A stretch of 64,000 bases of DNA from Oscarella lobularis (taxonomy: Eukaryota; Porifera; Homoscleromorpha; Homosclerophorida; Oscarellidae), in assembly GCF_947507565.1 (NCBI RefSeq), contig NC_089182.1, forward strand, positions 930,001 through 994,000. Direction: 5' to 3'. Below are positions 1 through 11,400 of the stretch, in pieces (the stretch's first letter is position 1; each line of letters opens with the position of its first letter). The notes beneath the pieces were generated by a model. That model made no database searches. It was given only the letters and a program-made list of their open reading frames with translations, and was not told where the DNA came from. A program made the translations under genes and the position numbers.

Positions 1-449
1 AGATCTCGAATCGGCAGCGCACGAGAAAATTGTCGCTGCGTTGAAGTCGTGTGGGGATTCCGTTAGGTGCGAATGTTTTCTTCTGTGAGAGTTCGAAGAG
101 TTTCTTGTAGGATTGCTGTCAAGTTTGCTGACGGTGTAAGGCGAATAGAATTGCTGCGAAAAAAGAAACGACTAGAGGTACGTAAAATGATAAATTCAAT
201 AATTTATAATATAATTACTTATTAATTAATTAACCGCCAGAATGAGCTGCATGAAAAGCAAAGGGAAATGTATCGGCTCATGGAAAGAGAGATTGAAATT
301 CTCGGAGGCAGCCAATCAGAGTCAACCAAATCAATAATTGATATCCAATTTTAGATTTCAGTTCTGGTGAAGAGCAAAGCAGCGAGAAAGAAGAAGAAGA
401 AGAAGAAGGCGTATTGGCCAATGATGGTGACGACGAAAATAATCAATAA
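1..449 (+). CDS. PDZ-domain protein, 3' end (partial)
   Basis: The last four exons of a gene that begins left of the window: about 2-66, 111-177, 241-320 and 362-449. The first two exons give the C-terminal half of a PDZ fold: a DLxxxxHEKIV helix, then LKSCGDSVRIAV as the last strand. A basic stretch (RRIELLRKKKRLE), a short coiled coil (NELHEKQREMYRLMEREIEIL) and a run of glutamates ending DENNQ then stop follow. The protein is probably a cytoplasmic scaffold that binds C-terminal peptides; its partner cannot be told. The last intron (321-361) is only 41 bases, and its boundaries were chosen because they keep the frame. The family beyond the PDZ domain is not recognised. Confidence 0.6.
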
Positions 450-558
450 TAAATAGTATAAGGGCTCTCGCGATCAAGTTTCTATTTTTATTCGTTTTGT
501 TGTTGGGCACTCTTTCTATTTTGCTATAAGTGCAGTTCTAATTCAACGTTCTGGCTAA

Positions 559-2285
559 TTATACAAACGTTTCGTATTCTGTTGCTTCTTTAGTCCAAAC
601 TCCCCCTTCCATTTTTTCTTTTTTGTTTTCTTCTTCTTTTTCTTTCGTCTTTTCAGGTCCAATTGATGCCAAAACGTCTGACGGAGAAACCATTTCAATA
701 GCTTCCTTTTCCAAAAAATCACGTGATGCCGTATCGTCGTCTACGCGAATTTCCGGAAGTGACGAAGTTCTTCTAAGCGTTCCTTCGACAATGCCAGCTA
801 AGAACTCAGCAATACTTACTGGATACATTTAACTAATATTTATGTTATACCATCCGTTGTATTGACTCCTGGAGAAGTACTCTTCCAAACTAATTGATCG
901 GGTTTGAAGCTAAAGCAATTAGAACCCGGATTTCCGTTTGGCAAATCCATGCTATTTATGATGGCATTCGTGACCTGATGGAAAAGGCGCGCGTTCAAAT
1001 TGAAAATGCCCCTACACTTTCTCGCGCACCATTAGAACTTCAGAAATGCCATCATAGCTAACACGTTTATGAAAAACATTCAGTGCTTGCAAAGCAGCCG
1101 GACCCTCTTTATTATATCTAGATCAATACCAAATTTGCTTCGCAAAAACGTACTTTTATAAATTGCACTTACAAGGAAAAGTAGAGAATAGAGGCAATTT
1201 CTTGAAGAAATTGTACTGAGAATGTGAGACGCGGACATGAGGCAGCTTCCTTTAGGAAATCTTGGTCTAAGGAAGCTACCTCATCTGGAAATCGCAACTG
1301 AATGGGAATCCATTGCGGAAATCCAGATACAGATAGCCTAAATTTAAGTTTGGTGATTTCACATCATGACAACATGCATTAGAGGAATTATAACCTTGTG
1401 AAAACGTGGCATAGTGACTGTCTACTAGGTACTGATAATAATCCAATTGAAACCCTGTAGCAATTGAGAATAACAGCGAGAACAGTCATCCTAGAATATA
1501 ATTATTTGACTTCTGATTACGTATTGAATTTCGTATACCTATTTGATCCAGTTATTTTATCCACTTTACGTAGACTTTCAGGCGACGCTTTCACATTGTG
1601 ACTGCGCAATGCACTCTCTGTGAGTAATTGGCTTCCGCCCGATTTGCCATGAGGTAGCTAATGAAATTAAAGTTTCAATAATTACAGTAATCATGATTTA
1701 TACTTTGTGATAAATTGATGGCTTAGATAGACTTGGAATTTCAAACGTTCTGTTGCCTGGAACAATCTCGCGTTCTACTACTTCCTAGAATTTACAAAAT
1801 TTACAAAAATCAAACCTTTTATTACTCTTACTCGATTATGAATTTCAATTAGGCAAGGTTCAATTCGACTTTTTAGCTTCAAAATCAAAAAGATTATTTT
1901 CTAAACATGACGTTTGGCGTTCCTTACTTCGGCATTCATTCTAGCTGATGCAATCAAATATTGCCACAAAAGTGGCGGAAAACATTCGAGTAAGAACAAT
2001 TTGACGCCAGAATCGCGAATTTTGTAAAGTAAATGATACACTCGACAGGACAGCTACAGAGCCGCCTGCTTTCACTTGCAAATATCAAGGAAATGAATAG
2101 ATCGTACTTGGCTCGTAGGGTTCGTTTCGATTTCGGTCAAAATCGACTCGATGACGTCTCCTGCTGCATTTATTCGAGATTTGAGGTCATTCGGTGAGCA
2201 AGACTATGCGAAAACTTAGGCTTAGATGCATGAAATGCTGCAGAATTACGTCTAAGCTGTCGAGAAACGTTTCCACCGCATTCAT
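559..2285 (-). CDS. HYCC: Hyccin (FAM126 family), PI4KA complex subunit
   Basis: Spliced minus-strand gene of about 11 exons. It starts MNAVETFLDSLD (exon 2250-2285) and ends EYETFV at 559. Joined exons read as the hyccin/FAM126 fold: LYKIRDSGVKLFLLECFPPL, FEIPSLSKPSIYH (human hyccin has FTIPSLSKPSVYH), LLTESALRSHNV, then VQFLQEIASILYFSLYN and ALNVFHKRVSYDG, which match the conserved helices before the tail. Hyccin with TTC7 and EFR3 holds PI4-kinase IIIalpha at the plasma membrane to make PI4P. The tail is charged and lysine/glutamate-rich. Introns are 30-85 bases; exons 2 and 3 join in phase 0 across an intron that ends at a CTGTAG acceptor. Its start lies 50 bases from that of MRPL10, so they probably share a promoter. 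Family call is firm; exact edges of the middle exons are less so. Confidence 0.8.
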
Positions 2286-2334
2286 GATCACGTGCGGCTT
2301 TCGGCCTTAGCGTGCTTGTTTCTCTCCGTGGAAG
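2286..2334. promoter_or_regulatory. Bidirectional start region of hyccin and MRPL10
   Basis: Only 49 bases separate the two divergent start codons (2285 on minus, 2335 on plus). Transcription start sites of each gene must lie within this gap or inside the other gene. No TATA box is visible. Shared control is inferred from spacing alone. Confidence 0.45.
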
Positions 2335-2996
2335 ATGTTCTCCCGATTACCGCCGTCTTTCGGGTCCATTCGGCTCATTCAGTCGGTGCGGCATTCGAAA
2401 AAGTGCCCCGGATTAACCGGGCGCAAGGAACGGCGCGGCGCAGCTCAAGTAACGCCTCACAGAGCGAAGCAACGGGCAAACGATCACGTGACACGCTTTA
2501 GCCGCACGTAAAAAAACTCCAACAAGCAGAAGAAATTCGCCACCTCTTTGCAACGAAAAACATGGCAATCGTCGTTCAGTACGACGATCTCGCCGTCGAC
2601 GAATGGAAAACCCTGCGGCACGCCCTCGCAAAGAGCGACGTCCAAATCAGAGTTTTTCCTAACAAAATCGTCGCGAAAGCGCTCTCCACAACGAAATACG
2701 AGGCAATGTGCGATCTTTTTGCCGGCGCGACGGCGCTTGCCTACTCGGACGGGAATCCAGTTCAAGCGGTGACGCAAACCATACGGGACACTCCCAAAGT
2801 TCGTTTCTTGGGAGGTCGTGTCGATGACGTCATACTCTCCCAATCGGGATTGTTCCACTACTCGCAATTGGGTACACTTGACGAATTGAGAGCGGAGCTA
2901 GTGGGCGTGGTTAACGGATTAGGGGGTGCGCTAACGCGCGCTATAGCAGCGGAATCCGAAAAACTTAGCTTTAGTTTGAAGTCGATTTCAAAGTGA
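2335..2996 (+). CDS. MRPL10: Mitochondrial ribosomal protein L10 (uL10m)
   Basis: Two exons, 2335-2448 and 2502-2996, give about 202 residues. The first exon supplies an arginine-rich, acid-free mitochondrial targeting sequence (MFSRLPPSFGSIRLIQSVRH). The second carries the uL10 body: VQIRVFPNKIV (human MRPL10 KILMKVFPNQV) and FLGGRVDDVILSQSGLFHYS (human [20 protein letters not shown]). In mitochondria uL10m forms the base of the L7/L12 stalk that recruits translation factors. The start at 2335 was chosen because it gives the presequence and splices in phase 0; an internal methionine at 2562 would remove the N-terminal part. Somewhat shorter than the human protein (about 261 residues). Confidence 0.85.
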
Positions 2997-3299
2997 ATAA
3001 TCCCATTAGATAGACGAGTTAAGCCGATGACGATGAACAGGTCGACAAATTGCAATTATTAATTAATCATAGAGCCATAACACCTCGCCTCATAGCGTCT
3101 AATTGGCTATGACGGCAGCGGTTTTCTTTTCCAAACAACCGGTTTCCCTGAACTGACAAAGGAGGCTGGGCACAAAGACCCGGACTAATTGAGTCGGACT
3201 CCCCTAATCAAGCCATTTTCAGAACACACGCACACCCGTTCCCTTTTGAGAAACGGACTTCGAGAAAAGACATTACCATCTTCTCAGACTTGCTACACT
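2997..3299. other. Intergenic: MRPL10 3' end to collagen promoter
   Basis: About 300 bases without a gene. An AT-rich stretch with TAATTAATC lies near 3060. The part next to the collagen start is unremarkable. No RNA gene or repeat recognised. Confidence 0.5.
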
Positions 3300-6200
3300 A
3301 TGCAAACCCCGTATCTCTTCCTCCTTCTCATCTTACATTGGTAAGCAATCGAACATCGGCCTCTCAGCTGAGAGCAGCATATCTTCGTTTTTCTCAAGGA
3401 TTCGTCTCAGCCAGCAAAATTCCGGTTAGCCCCAAACCCCCTTCTCCTCCCCGCGGCGTCGGAGTAGAGTATCTCCTCTTGTCCTCCTGTCTAAGCAAAC
3501 ATTCCTTTCCTTTCCCCTCCCTATTAGTCGATCTGCTCGACGGTTTGGGTTTTCGTTCTTCCGCGCACTTTCCTCCCTACGTTGCGCGCGAAGAAGGTCC
3601 CCATGCCGGTTCCGCGTTCTACGTTCGTCCCGCCGCGTCGCTCTCGTTGCCGCTGCGCCACGTCTTTCCGGACGGTTTCTCCGTCAATTTTTCCGTTTCG
3701 CTTCGCGTTCGAGTCGTTTCTCGCGCTCGCGGTTACGTCTACTCCGTTTGGGACGGCGTCGACGATGACGTCGCTTGGATGGCTCTTCGTATTGATGGCA
3801 ATCGTTTGGATATGCGCAACGATAAGCAGAACGTGTTGATCGAGTTTCCGAGAAGCGAATCCGAAGCTGTCTTTGATGTGCCGCTATTTACTGGCGATCG
3901 ATGGGATGATTTCTCGTTTTCTGTTCACGGGAATGTCGTCTTGTTTTTTTGGAATTGTCAGCTGGTTGGTGGTAGGAAAATTAGGAGGGAGAAATCCGGA
4001 AAACCGGACGTCGATACCGGTACGATATATGTGGCGGATAGTGGCAGTAAAACGGGAAAGAAGAAAGGACTGAAAGTGTGTATAGATCTCATTTATTATA
4101 TTAAACGTAATTAATTTTTAGATGGCTTTACAAGTATTTAATATTTCTTCTAATCCGGCTGACGCTATTAGTGAATGTGGGGACAAGGAAAAGGTTGCCT
4201 AAAAAAGGAAGAAGTATATGGGAAACGTAGATCTTTCTTAGTTTTTACCGCTAGAATGTCCTGAAGGAGAAACGTGCTACGTACGAAAATACAGAGTATA
4301 GTGGCCGGTTATAAAATTTAGCTACTGTAGGGCTTGAAAGAATTCTACGAATTGACTCAAGAAGAACTACGTAAGCAACAGGAGAATTTTTGTATTTTTT
4401 AAAACATGATATTAAGTTTAGATGTTGAGAGCACAGACACTTTACCCAAGGCAAACAAAACTCTTGTAAAAAAAATGATCTAGACTTACGTCATTTTTAG
4501 GGCCCTGAAGGACCCGCCAGTTTGTGCTGTTGCAAGGTAATAAATTATTTAGAATGTACCATGTGCAATTGAAAATTGCTTTCAGGGCGAGCCAGGAGAG
4601 CCCGGGATTCCGGGTATGCCTGGCATTGAAGGCTTTCCTGGACTTCCGGGGCCCAGGTGGCGCTTATAATTAGGTTTTTGATTATGTAAAGATTATGTAA
4701 AGAGCTGCTCTAGAGGGCCTCAAGGGCCGTCGGGTGAAAAGGGAGAACGGGGCGTTACGGGTACAGGAGTGAAAGGCGAAAAGGGAGATGGGGGTAGCGA
4801 TGGAAAACCGGGATTAAATGGAGCCGCGGGATTGAGAGGAAAACGAGGAGTAGCCGGACTGCCGGGACCCAAAGGAGAACCAGGCACAAGAGCAATACAA
4901 AAATCCACTTATTAGAAAAATTCATACTTGATGGTATATAGGAAGGATTATAAGAAAGAAAGGATCTGGATTAGGAGTAAGGCTGAATTGTTCTAGTCCG
5001 GGGTGCGACGGGTTATTTAGATTGAAGTGGTCGACGACGAAGACACGATGGCTTCTTTTACGACGGAAGGATCTCTCGTTTATCGTCGCGATTTACAACG
5101 AGTCTTCGTACTGACGTCATCAAGATGGCGACCCTTGATGGTCAAACCCAATAAATCGAATTGGTCATATTGATTCCATATTTCCCCATGCAGTTTAGCG
5201 ACGAAGTTCCGCGATTCCAATCGACTACGTCTCAGGTGTGGCACTGATAATTAATTATCGCACGTAAGTATGCACTCAAAATTCAATTGTCGGCTCCATT
5301 TAAAGCCGGACCTGCATTCGTTCGTCGCCCCGACGGACGACGGGGCGCCAATCGCGCCGTCGTCGCCACCGCAACCGACGGAACCAGGCGCGATCGTTCT
5401 ATTTTTATGCGGGAATGGAATTGTGGACGATGGAGAGGAATGCGATGACGAAAACGGCGAATCGTCGGACGATTGCGTCGGTAAGAGAAACTCGATCGAT
5501 TGACGTCGGTAGTAGCGAGGCCCCTCGCGACAGATTGCCGAAGGGCACGATGTGGAGACGGGGTCATGTGGATCGGGGTCGAAGAGTGCGATGCCAACGA
5601 CTTTGGCGGGCATTCTTGTCAGACGATTCAAGGCCAAATGTGCAGGATAACGCTTCGGGGCTAGTCGTTAGGATTCACGTGTAATTTCCAGGTCAATTGG
5701 GCGTCTCTCTTGCACGGCTCGGTGCGCTATTGACATGTCGTCTTGTCGGCCTACTTCCGTAATATTTCCGTTTGCGTTTGGCTTCGAGATTAGAGTTCCT
5801 TGTCCTAGATTGTTTTGACGAGTTTGAACGATGCGCAGACCGGTTCCCTAGGGGGGCTGAGAGGCGCTGACAGTCTCTGTCACGGCGAGGCGAGAAGCGT
5901 CGCAATGGCGGGAAATTTCAAAGCGTTCTTGTCGAATCCGACGAGAGAATTACTAGATCTCGTTCGAAAAGAATTCTGGCATTTATCCGTGGTAAACATC
6001 AAGGTAGACATTTCTGATGAGAACTGGTTAGATAGAATGTAAGAGCGGTTGTCGTAGAACGAGACTCTTTACTCGTCGTGGGAAAACCTAGTCACTGGAG
6101 GCTCGGAGGCTATATCGAATCCTCGAAAAGTGCTCTCATTTGACGGGGAACCCGTTCGAACTCTCAATATTTGGTACACAGAGAAAAAACTACTCATAAG

Positions 6201-6413
6201 AGCTTTCTTAAAGGTATTTTTTTCTGTTGAAGGTTGGGACCCTTTTTAGACGCGAAAAGTTACAAGCGTCATCCCAGTAAAACGTGCGACAGCTGGACGT
6301 CTCGACTACCGACTCTAAACGGAAAATCAGGCCACCTTACAAGAAAATTTGTCCAGCAGCGCGAACTCCGCTGCAACACGCTCCAAACGGTCCTCTGCGT
6401 TCTCAGCGTTTAA
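3300..6413 (+). CDS. Multiplexin-like collagen (XV/XVIII type) with endostatin domain
   Basis: Spliced gene of about 18 exons. Order: signal peptide ([14 protein letters not shown], 3300-3340); laminin-G/TSPN-like domain (3528-4193) ending [12 protein letters not shown]; linker exons; about two dozen Gly-X-Y triplets (about 4501-4890); a trimerisation-like segment [17 protein letters not shown] (5026-5140), which resembles the XV/XVIII EGSFVF...LFLRV segment; a cysteine-rich unit [14 protein letters not shown]...RCGDGV...[14 protein letters not shown] (5290-5755); and endostatin (about 5809-6413) with [31 protein letters not shown] and VLSFDGEPV. The four endostatin cysteines (SLCH, KTCDSW, LRCN, VLCV) are kept. 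A secreted matrix or basement-membrane protein is expected. Oddities: the collagen stretch is very short, the cysteine-rich unit is unusual in this family, and the junction near 4900-5026 is unresolved (stop in frame at 4913), so two genes or an error are possible. Confidence 0.72.
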
Positions 6414-6453
6414 TTACGTAATAATATGTACACTCAGCGAAACAAATAGCCAC

Positions 6454-8082
6454 CTAAAGTAACGTCTCCAACGGTTTCTTCGGTCGATTTGCCTTTTGTC
6501 TCGGTTGCGCATAGAGAGCGGGAATCAGTCCACGTCGCCTCGCTCGCGACGAATAAACGCGAAGCCAGCCGTCGTCTCGCCGATCGTTGGCGTCCGCATA
6601 AAGAAACTCGCCTTGTTTGATGCTCAAATATTCCGCGTCGTCTCCTTTGTAATCGTAAATAGCTGTCAGTTCTACGACCGCCTGTCGGCGCCGTTGCTCG
6701 TGCGCCGGCGGCGGGGGCCCTCGTCGGCGGCAATTCGTTTCCGGTCCCGACGGCACATCTGCTTCGATTGGGTCCGATGTTGATGATGCGTCGTCGTCGT
6801 CGTCGTCGTCGTCTTCTTCCGGCGAATCGACGTCGTCGTCTTCGTCATCGTCGGTTGTGTCTTCGTCGTCGTCCATGTACCAGAATTGTTTATCGTCTGC
6901 TGGGGTTATTGTGAATTCATGCCCTTCTCGGCCACAACATTCGCACGTTTCTAAGGCGAAGGAGACGCGGAATTAGTCAAATGGGGGTCTTGTTTGTGAC
7001 CGTAGGGAAGAATGCATGCAGGGAGCATCGTATCGGTTTCCTTGTCTGCAGCCCAAACACACAAGGCACCGAGTCTTGCCAGCCTCGAGCAATCGGTAAA
7101 CATCTTAGCGCGCCCCACACATTCATTCACTCCTCGCTCTCGTTCGCCCAATAGAAGCGAAGAACGCTGAGATAGGGGGGCACTTGCTTATACACGCAAC
7201 TGGGGGAGGATCAACGCAAAGGAGTAGGAGGATGTGAACAAACGCGAAAGAAAAGTCAACACCACCTTTCTCAAAGCATCCTTACCCTGGGATTTTCCTG
7301 CCCAGTAAACGTACGATCTCGGTATGTAGCCGCGAATCTCGTGCTCCGTTTGGATCCACAGCCAATCCGGATCGTCCTCGTTGAGTACCCGAACTTTGTC
7401 ACCTCGTAGCACCGACACCTCGTCCGGTCGTTCGGCGAGAAAATCGAACACGGCCGTAGCGACGCCTAGCACTTGTTTGTTGATGTCTTGTTCCGACTTC
7501 GTGCTTTGATTCAGATCGATAGGACTCGTTTCCTTGCTGCTCTCCTCCCCGTACTGGCTCGGCCCAATACCCGACGATATGGTGTCTGCTTTTGAGCCAG
7601 AGAGGTGTCTGCGAGCGGCGGCAGGTGCGGCAGCCGCAGGGTCCGTCCGTCTCGGACGGAAGGGGGAGGTGACGGGTAAGCCCGCGGTTCTCGACCCCTT
7701 GTCCTCGCCGCCGCGAGGACGACCCGAATCGTCGAACACGGTCCGGCAATACGTTTCGGGTATGTATCCCTCATTTCCTTGCAAGGTGCGCACAAAAATC
7801 CAGCCGTTGACCGCATGCAATTGAACGACTTCGGAGCCCCTTCCCACCGAGACGGTGCCCGGGATAGGAACGTCGAAATCGAAAAGAACGGTTACGGGAC
7901 GCTCGGGAAGAGAGACCAGCTTGGGCGGACGTCGCCGTTTCCCACTCGGACGGCTCTTCGATAATTCTTCTGCCGAAGAGACGCGATTTTATTGGGTCGT
8001 CATGCACACGTTTGTGGCGGCGAGCTCGCTTACCTTTTTCCTGGTTTTTCCTGCAGGACAGAAAGCCGAAGAGGAACGCCAT
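6454..8082 (-). CDS. Three-SH3 adaptor, Dlish-like
   Basis: Three exons (8034-8082, 7286-7969, 6454-6950), about 409 residues. N-terminus MAFLFGFLSCRKNQEK puts a cysteine near basic residues, a possible palmitoylation site. SH3-1: VTVLFDFDVPIPGTVSVGRG...GWIFVRTLQGNEGYIPETYC. SH3-2: ATAVFDFLAERPDEVSVLRGD...WLWIQTEHEIRGYIPRSYV. SH3-3 at the end: TAIYDYKGDDAEYLSIKQGE, with the usual ALYDY, W and P positions. Between SH3-2 and SH3-3 lie a CECC motif and a long aspartate/glutamate tract encoded by GTC/GAC repeats. Number and spacing of SH3 domains and the N-terminus resemble Drosophila Dlish, a Fat/Dachs pathway adaptor; that match is from memory. SH3 identity is certain, orthology is not. Confidence 0.72.
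6782..6870 (-). repeat. Trinucleotide run encoding an Asp/Glu tract
   Basis: CGT/GTC-type triplet repeats which on the coding strand read as GAC/GAT/GAA codons. The translation is a near-continuous acidic tract in the linker before the third SH3 domain. Confidence 0.8.
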
Positions 8083-8445
8083 TGATTGTGTGAGCTATGG
8101 CGCGGTTTGCACGACACTGGGTTCTTTGGGAGTGCGCAGCGTGATAAATAGACTACGTACGTTGTCTGCGGCGAACGAGAAAATTGAATTAGCATTAGGG
8201 GAGACTCTCCAAGCTAAGTATAGCGCCACGTGCCTGATGACATCATCTAGTGCAGTTCGCCGAATCGTCGGAATGACGCGGCTGTATCGAGAAATTTAAC
8301 TTGTGTGGCCTCGTTACGAATTATTGCCCACACCTGCTAGATCTCGTCCTTCAAGTAAATATTGGGCCAAAAATAAATCGAATTATGTACGCATGCGCTC
8401 GCTCTATTGCCCCTCCTCTTCTCGCCCCTCTTCTCGTCAGGGGAT
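8083..8445. other. Intergenic promoter region, SH3 gene and NSF
   Basis: Divergent 363-base gap between the SH3 adaptor start (minus) and NSF start (plus). A pyrimidine-rich tract (CCCCTCCTCTTCTCGCCCCT) precedes the NSF start and may be 5' UTR. No other gene seen. Confidence 0.5.
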
Positions 8446-11400
8446 ATGGCTATGAAAGTAGCCAGAAGTCCATCGGACACTGCATCCTTAACAAACTGCG
8501 TGTTTGTAAACGATAGCGAATATGAGAGAATATCGAAGTAGCCGTAAACGCCGGGCGAAAGCGACCCCCCGTCTCATCACCTCATCTAGATACGTTAAAA
8601 TGAACGGAAACGTGCTTCTCACGGCGCGAGGTCATCCAGATATGAAACCAGGCACAATGGGATTCAGTTCGATTCAGCGAAAGTGGCTAACGTTGTCCCT
8701 AAATCAGCAAATCACCCTGGAACCATTCAACTTCTCCGGAGACTTCTACATCAGTTCTATGACAGTGTTGGTTGATTTTCTGACTAAGCCAAGGTTGAGA
8801 GATACAACAACAGAGATACCTATTGCTTTGTACACGCAATTGCAGGGGTCATCAAACTGAAACTTACGATACAGACAAAATGGCACCAGATTTTACTTTT
8901 CAGTTTCGAGATTTGGCCGTTTCGTTGGGCCAGCCGGTGAATGAGCTAAATCTGTGGTGGTGATGGTCATTTATTTGGGGTTCTGTTTAGCTGGGATATA
9001 GTTTTGGTGAAAAGAAAATTCTTTCTTTGATTGTAAAATCTATGGAAGGTTAAGGTTACGCGATTGGTTAATTCTGAAAAGAAAAAGGAAGGAGTTGTTT
9101 AGTTGCTAACATTGAAATTTTGAAGGGCGGATCTTCAAATCCATCCAAATCTCAAAAAGCATCCAAAGTAAGACCAACTTCAGTTAGTTTTCAAAGTCGA
9201 TATTTTAAAATTGAAAGGATGCTAAAAGTGGAGTTATAATGAGCAACACTCAAGTAATATTTGAAAGAGCTGAGGCACGGGATATATTGGCATGAAATTT
9301 ATCTGTAACTGTTTTATGGGAACAATAGGGGGCTCCTCTTTCTTTGCAATTGACTGGAAAATCAAAAGGGTAGGGGCCAAAGCTTATGTTTGAGAGAGCT
9401 AACTTGATTAGCTTATGTATGTATAGGACTCAATCCCGTGTTTCTCTCATTAATCCAGACTGGAATTTTCAGGAAATGGGCATTGGCGGTTTAGACGACG
9501 TAAGGGAGAATTAATTGGACATTGATCAATTTTTAGTTGGGTTCTTAGGAATTTTCCTGCATTTTTCGACGAGCCTTTGCTTCGCGCGTATTTCCTCCGG
9601 ATGTGGTCGAGGAGATGGGTACACAGAAGGAAGCGCACGTGTTTGTTTGATCTATATCTATATATCAGGTGCTAAACACGTAAAGGGGATTCTCCTGTTT
9701 GGTCCTCCTGGAACGGGTAAGACGCTGATGGCTAGGCAAATTGGGAAAATGCTCAACGCGCGAGAACCTCAGATTATAAACGGGCCAGGTAAAGCGGAAG
9801 TCGTCCACATGGGGACTGGGGGACCTAATCTCATTAATGAACAGAGATATTGAATAAGTACGTCGGCGAATCAGAGGCCAACGTCAGGTTACTCCCCCTT
9901 ACATCCCATTCCCAGATTCGTTCTTAACTTCTTCCCAGACGGTTATTCGCGGCAGCTGAAGATGAACAGAAAAAGGCCGGGAATAACAGTGGTCTTCATA
10001 TTATTATCTTTGACGAAATCGACGCTATCTGCAAGCAAAGAGGATCGATTGTAAGTGAATTAAGACATGGAGGAGTTTTCAGTTACTGGATTCCTTTTTA
10101 GAGTGGCAGCGCAGGCGTACACGATACAGTCGTGAATCAACTTCTTTCGAAGGTACGTTCGCTTGGAAACTTGTCTAGCGTCTCTCACCTTCGCTCGGGG
10201 CTCCATCCTCCCTTTCACACTTGCGTAGGGTCACACGCGTACCCTTCTCTCTTCCCGTCAAATCGACGTCGTATCGACGTCGTTGCGCTGCGCGCACGAT
10301 TCTTGCCTCGGATGCAAAGAAGGCGAATCGTTCGCAGCGCAACGACGTCGACACGCGTCGACCACGAACGAGTTCACTATCGGAACGCCAGGATTCAGTT
10401 GGGGTCGTCACCACGTGCACTGTAACCACTTTGTGTTAGTCAGACCCTCCTCCCCCTTCGTGTTGATATACAGTACGTTATTTTTAGCGCGGATGCTCCA
10501 CTTACTTCGTCTTACTCTTTTTCAATAGATTGACGGCGTCGAGCAGCTAAACAACATTCTCCTTATTGGAATGACGAATCGTCGCGATTTGATTGACGAG
10601 GCGCTTCTTCGACCCGGGCGACTAGAAGTTCAAATGGAAATCGGTCAGTAGAAAATGCTGTCACGTGCTAGAGTCAGAACTTGGGATACGCCGTGACTCT
10701 TGTTTGGCGTTCGTCCGCATTCCATAGCTTCGGTGAAAGATCTGAGCGCCTTACGGCGAAACTTAACAACATTTGCGCGCGTCACAGTCCAGTAGAATGA
10801 GTTACGCTTTCGTAGGTCTTCCCGACGAAAAAGGACGAGTGGATATCTTCAAGATTCACATCGCTAAAATGCAGCAGAACGAGCGACTCGACACTGGCGT
10901 CGATATTGCTCGACTTGCCAAACTGACGAAGAACTTCAGCGGGGCAGAAATCGAAGGAGTCGTCCGCGCCGCTCAGTCCCACGCGATGAACCGCGTCATC
11001 AAGGTACGCCGCTCTCTCGTCTCTCAAACTTGCCTGTTATTTCTTATCCAGGCTGATTCGAAAGTGCGCGTTGATGCGAAAGCAGCAGAGGAAGTAAAAG
11101 TCTTCATGGACGATTTTCTACGAGCCCTTGAAGATGACATCAAACCGGTATGGGAGACAGGCTATTTCCCACGAACGCATCACCCTTTCACATAAACTAA
11201 TCCTCTTCTTGAGAGAAGGAGTGTTATGTTTATGTAAAAGAGTGATAGAACTTCTCACCGCTCACGTGCTCCCAGGCGTTTGGCGTGAGCGAGGAAGATC
11301 TCGAGAAACATCTTCCCAACGGTGTTGTGTCCTGGGGTGATCCAGTCGTAAGAATTCTAGAAGACGCGACCCTTCAAGTGCAGCAAGCCAAAGTTAGCAA

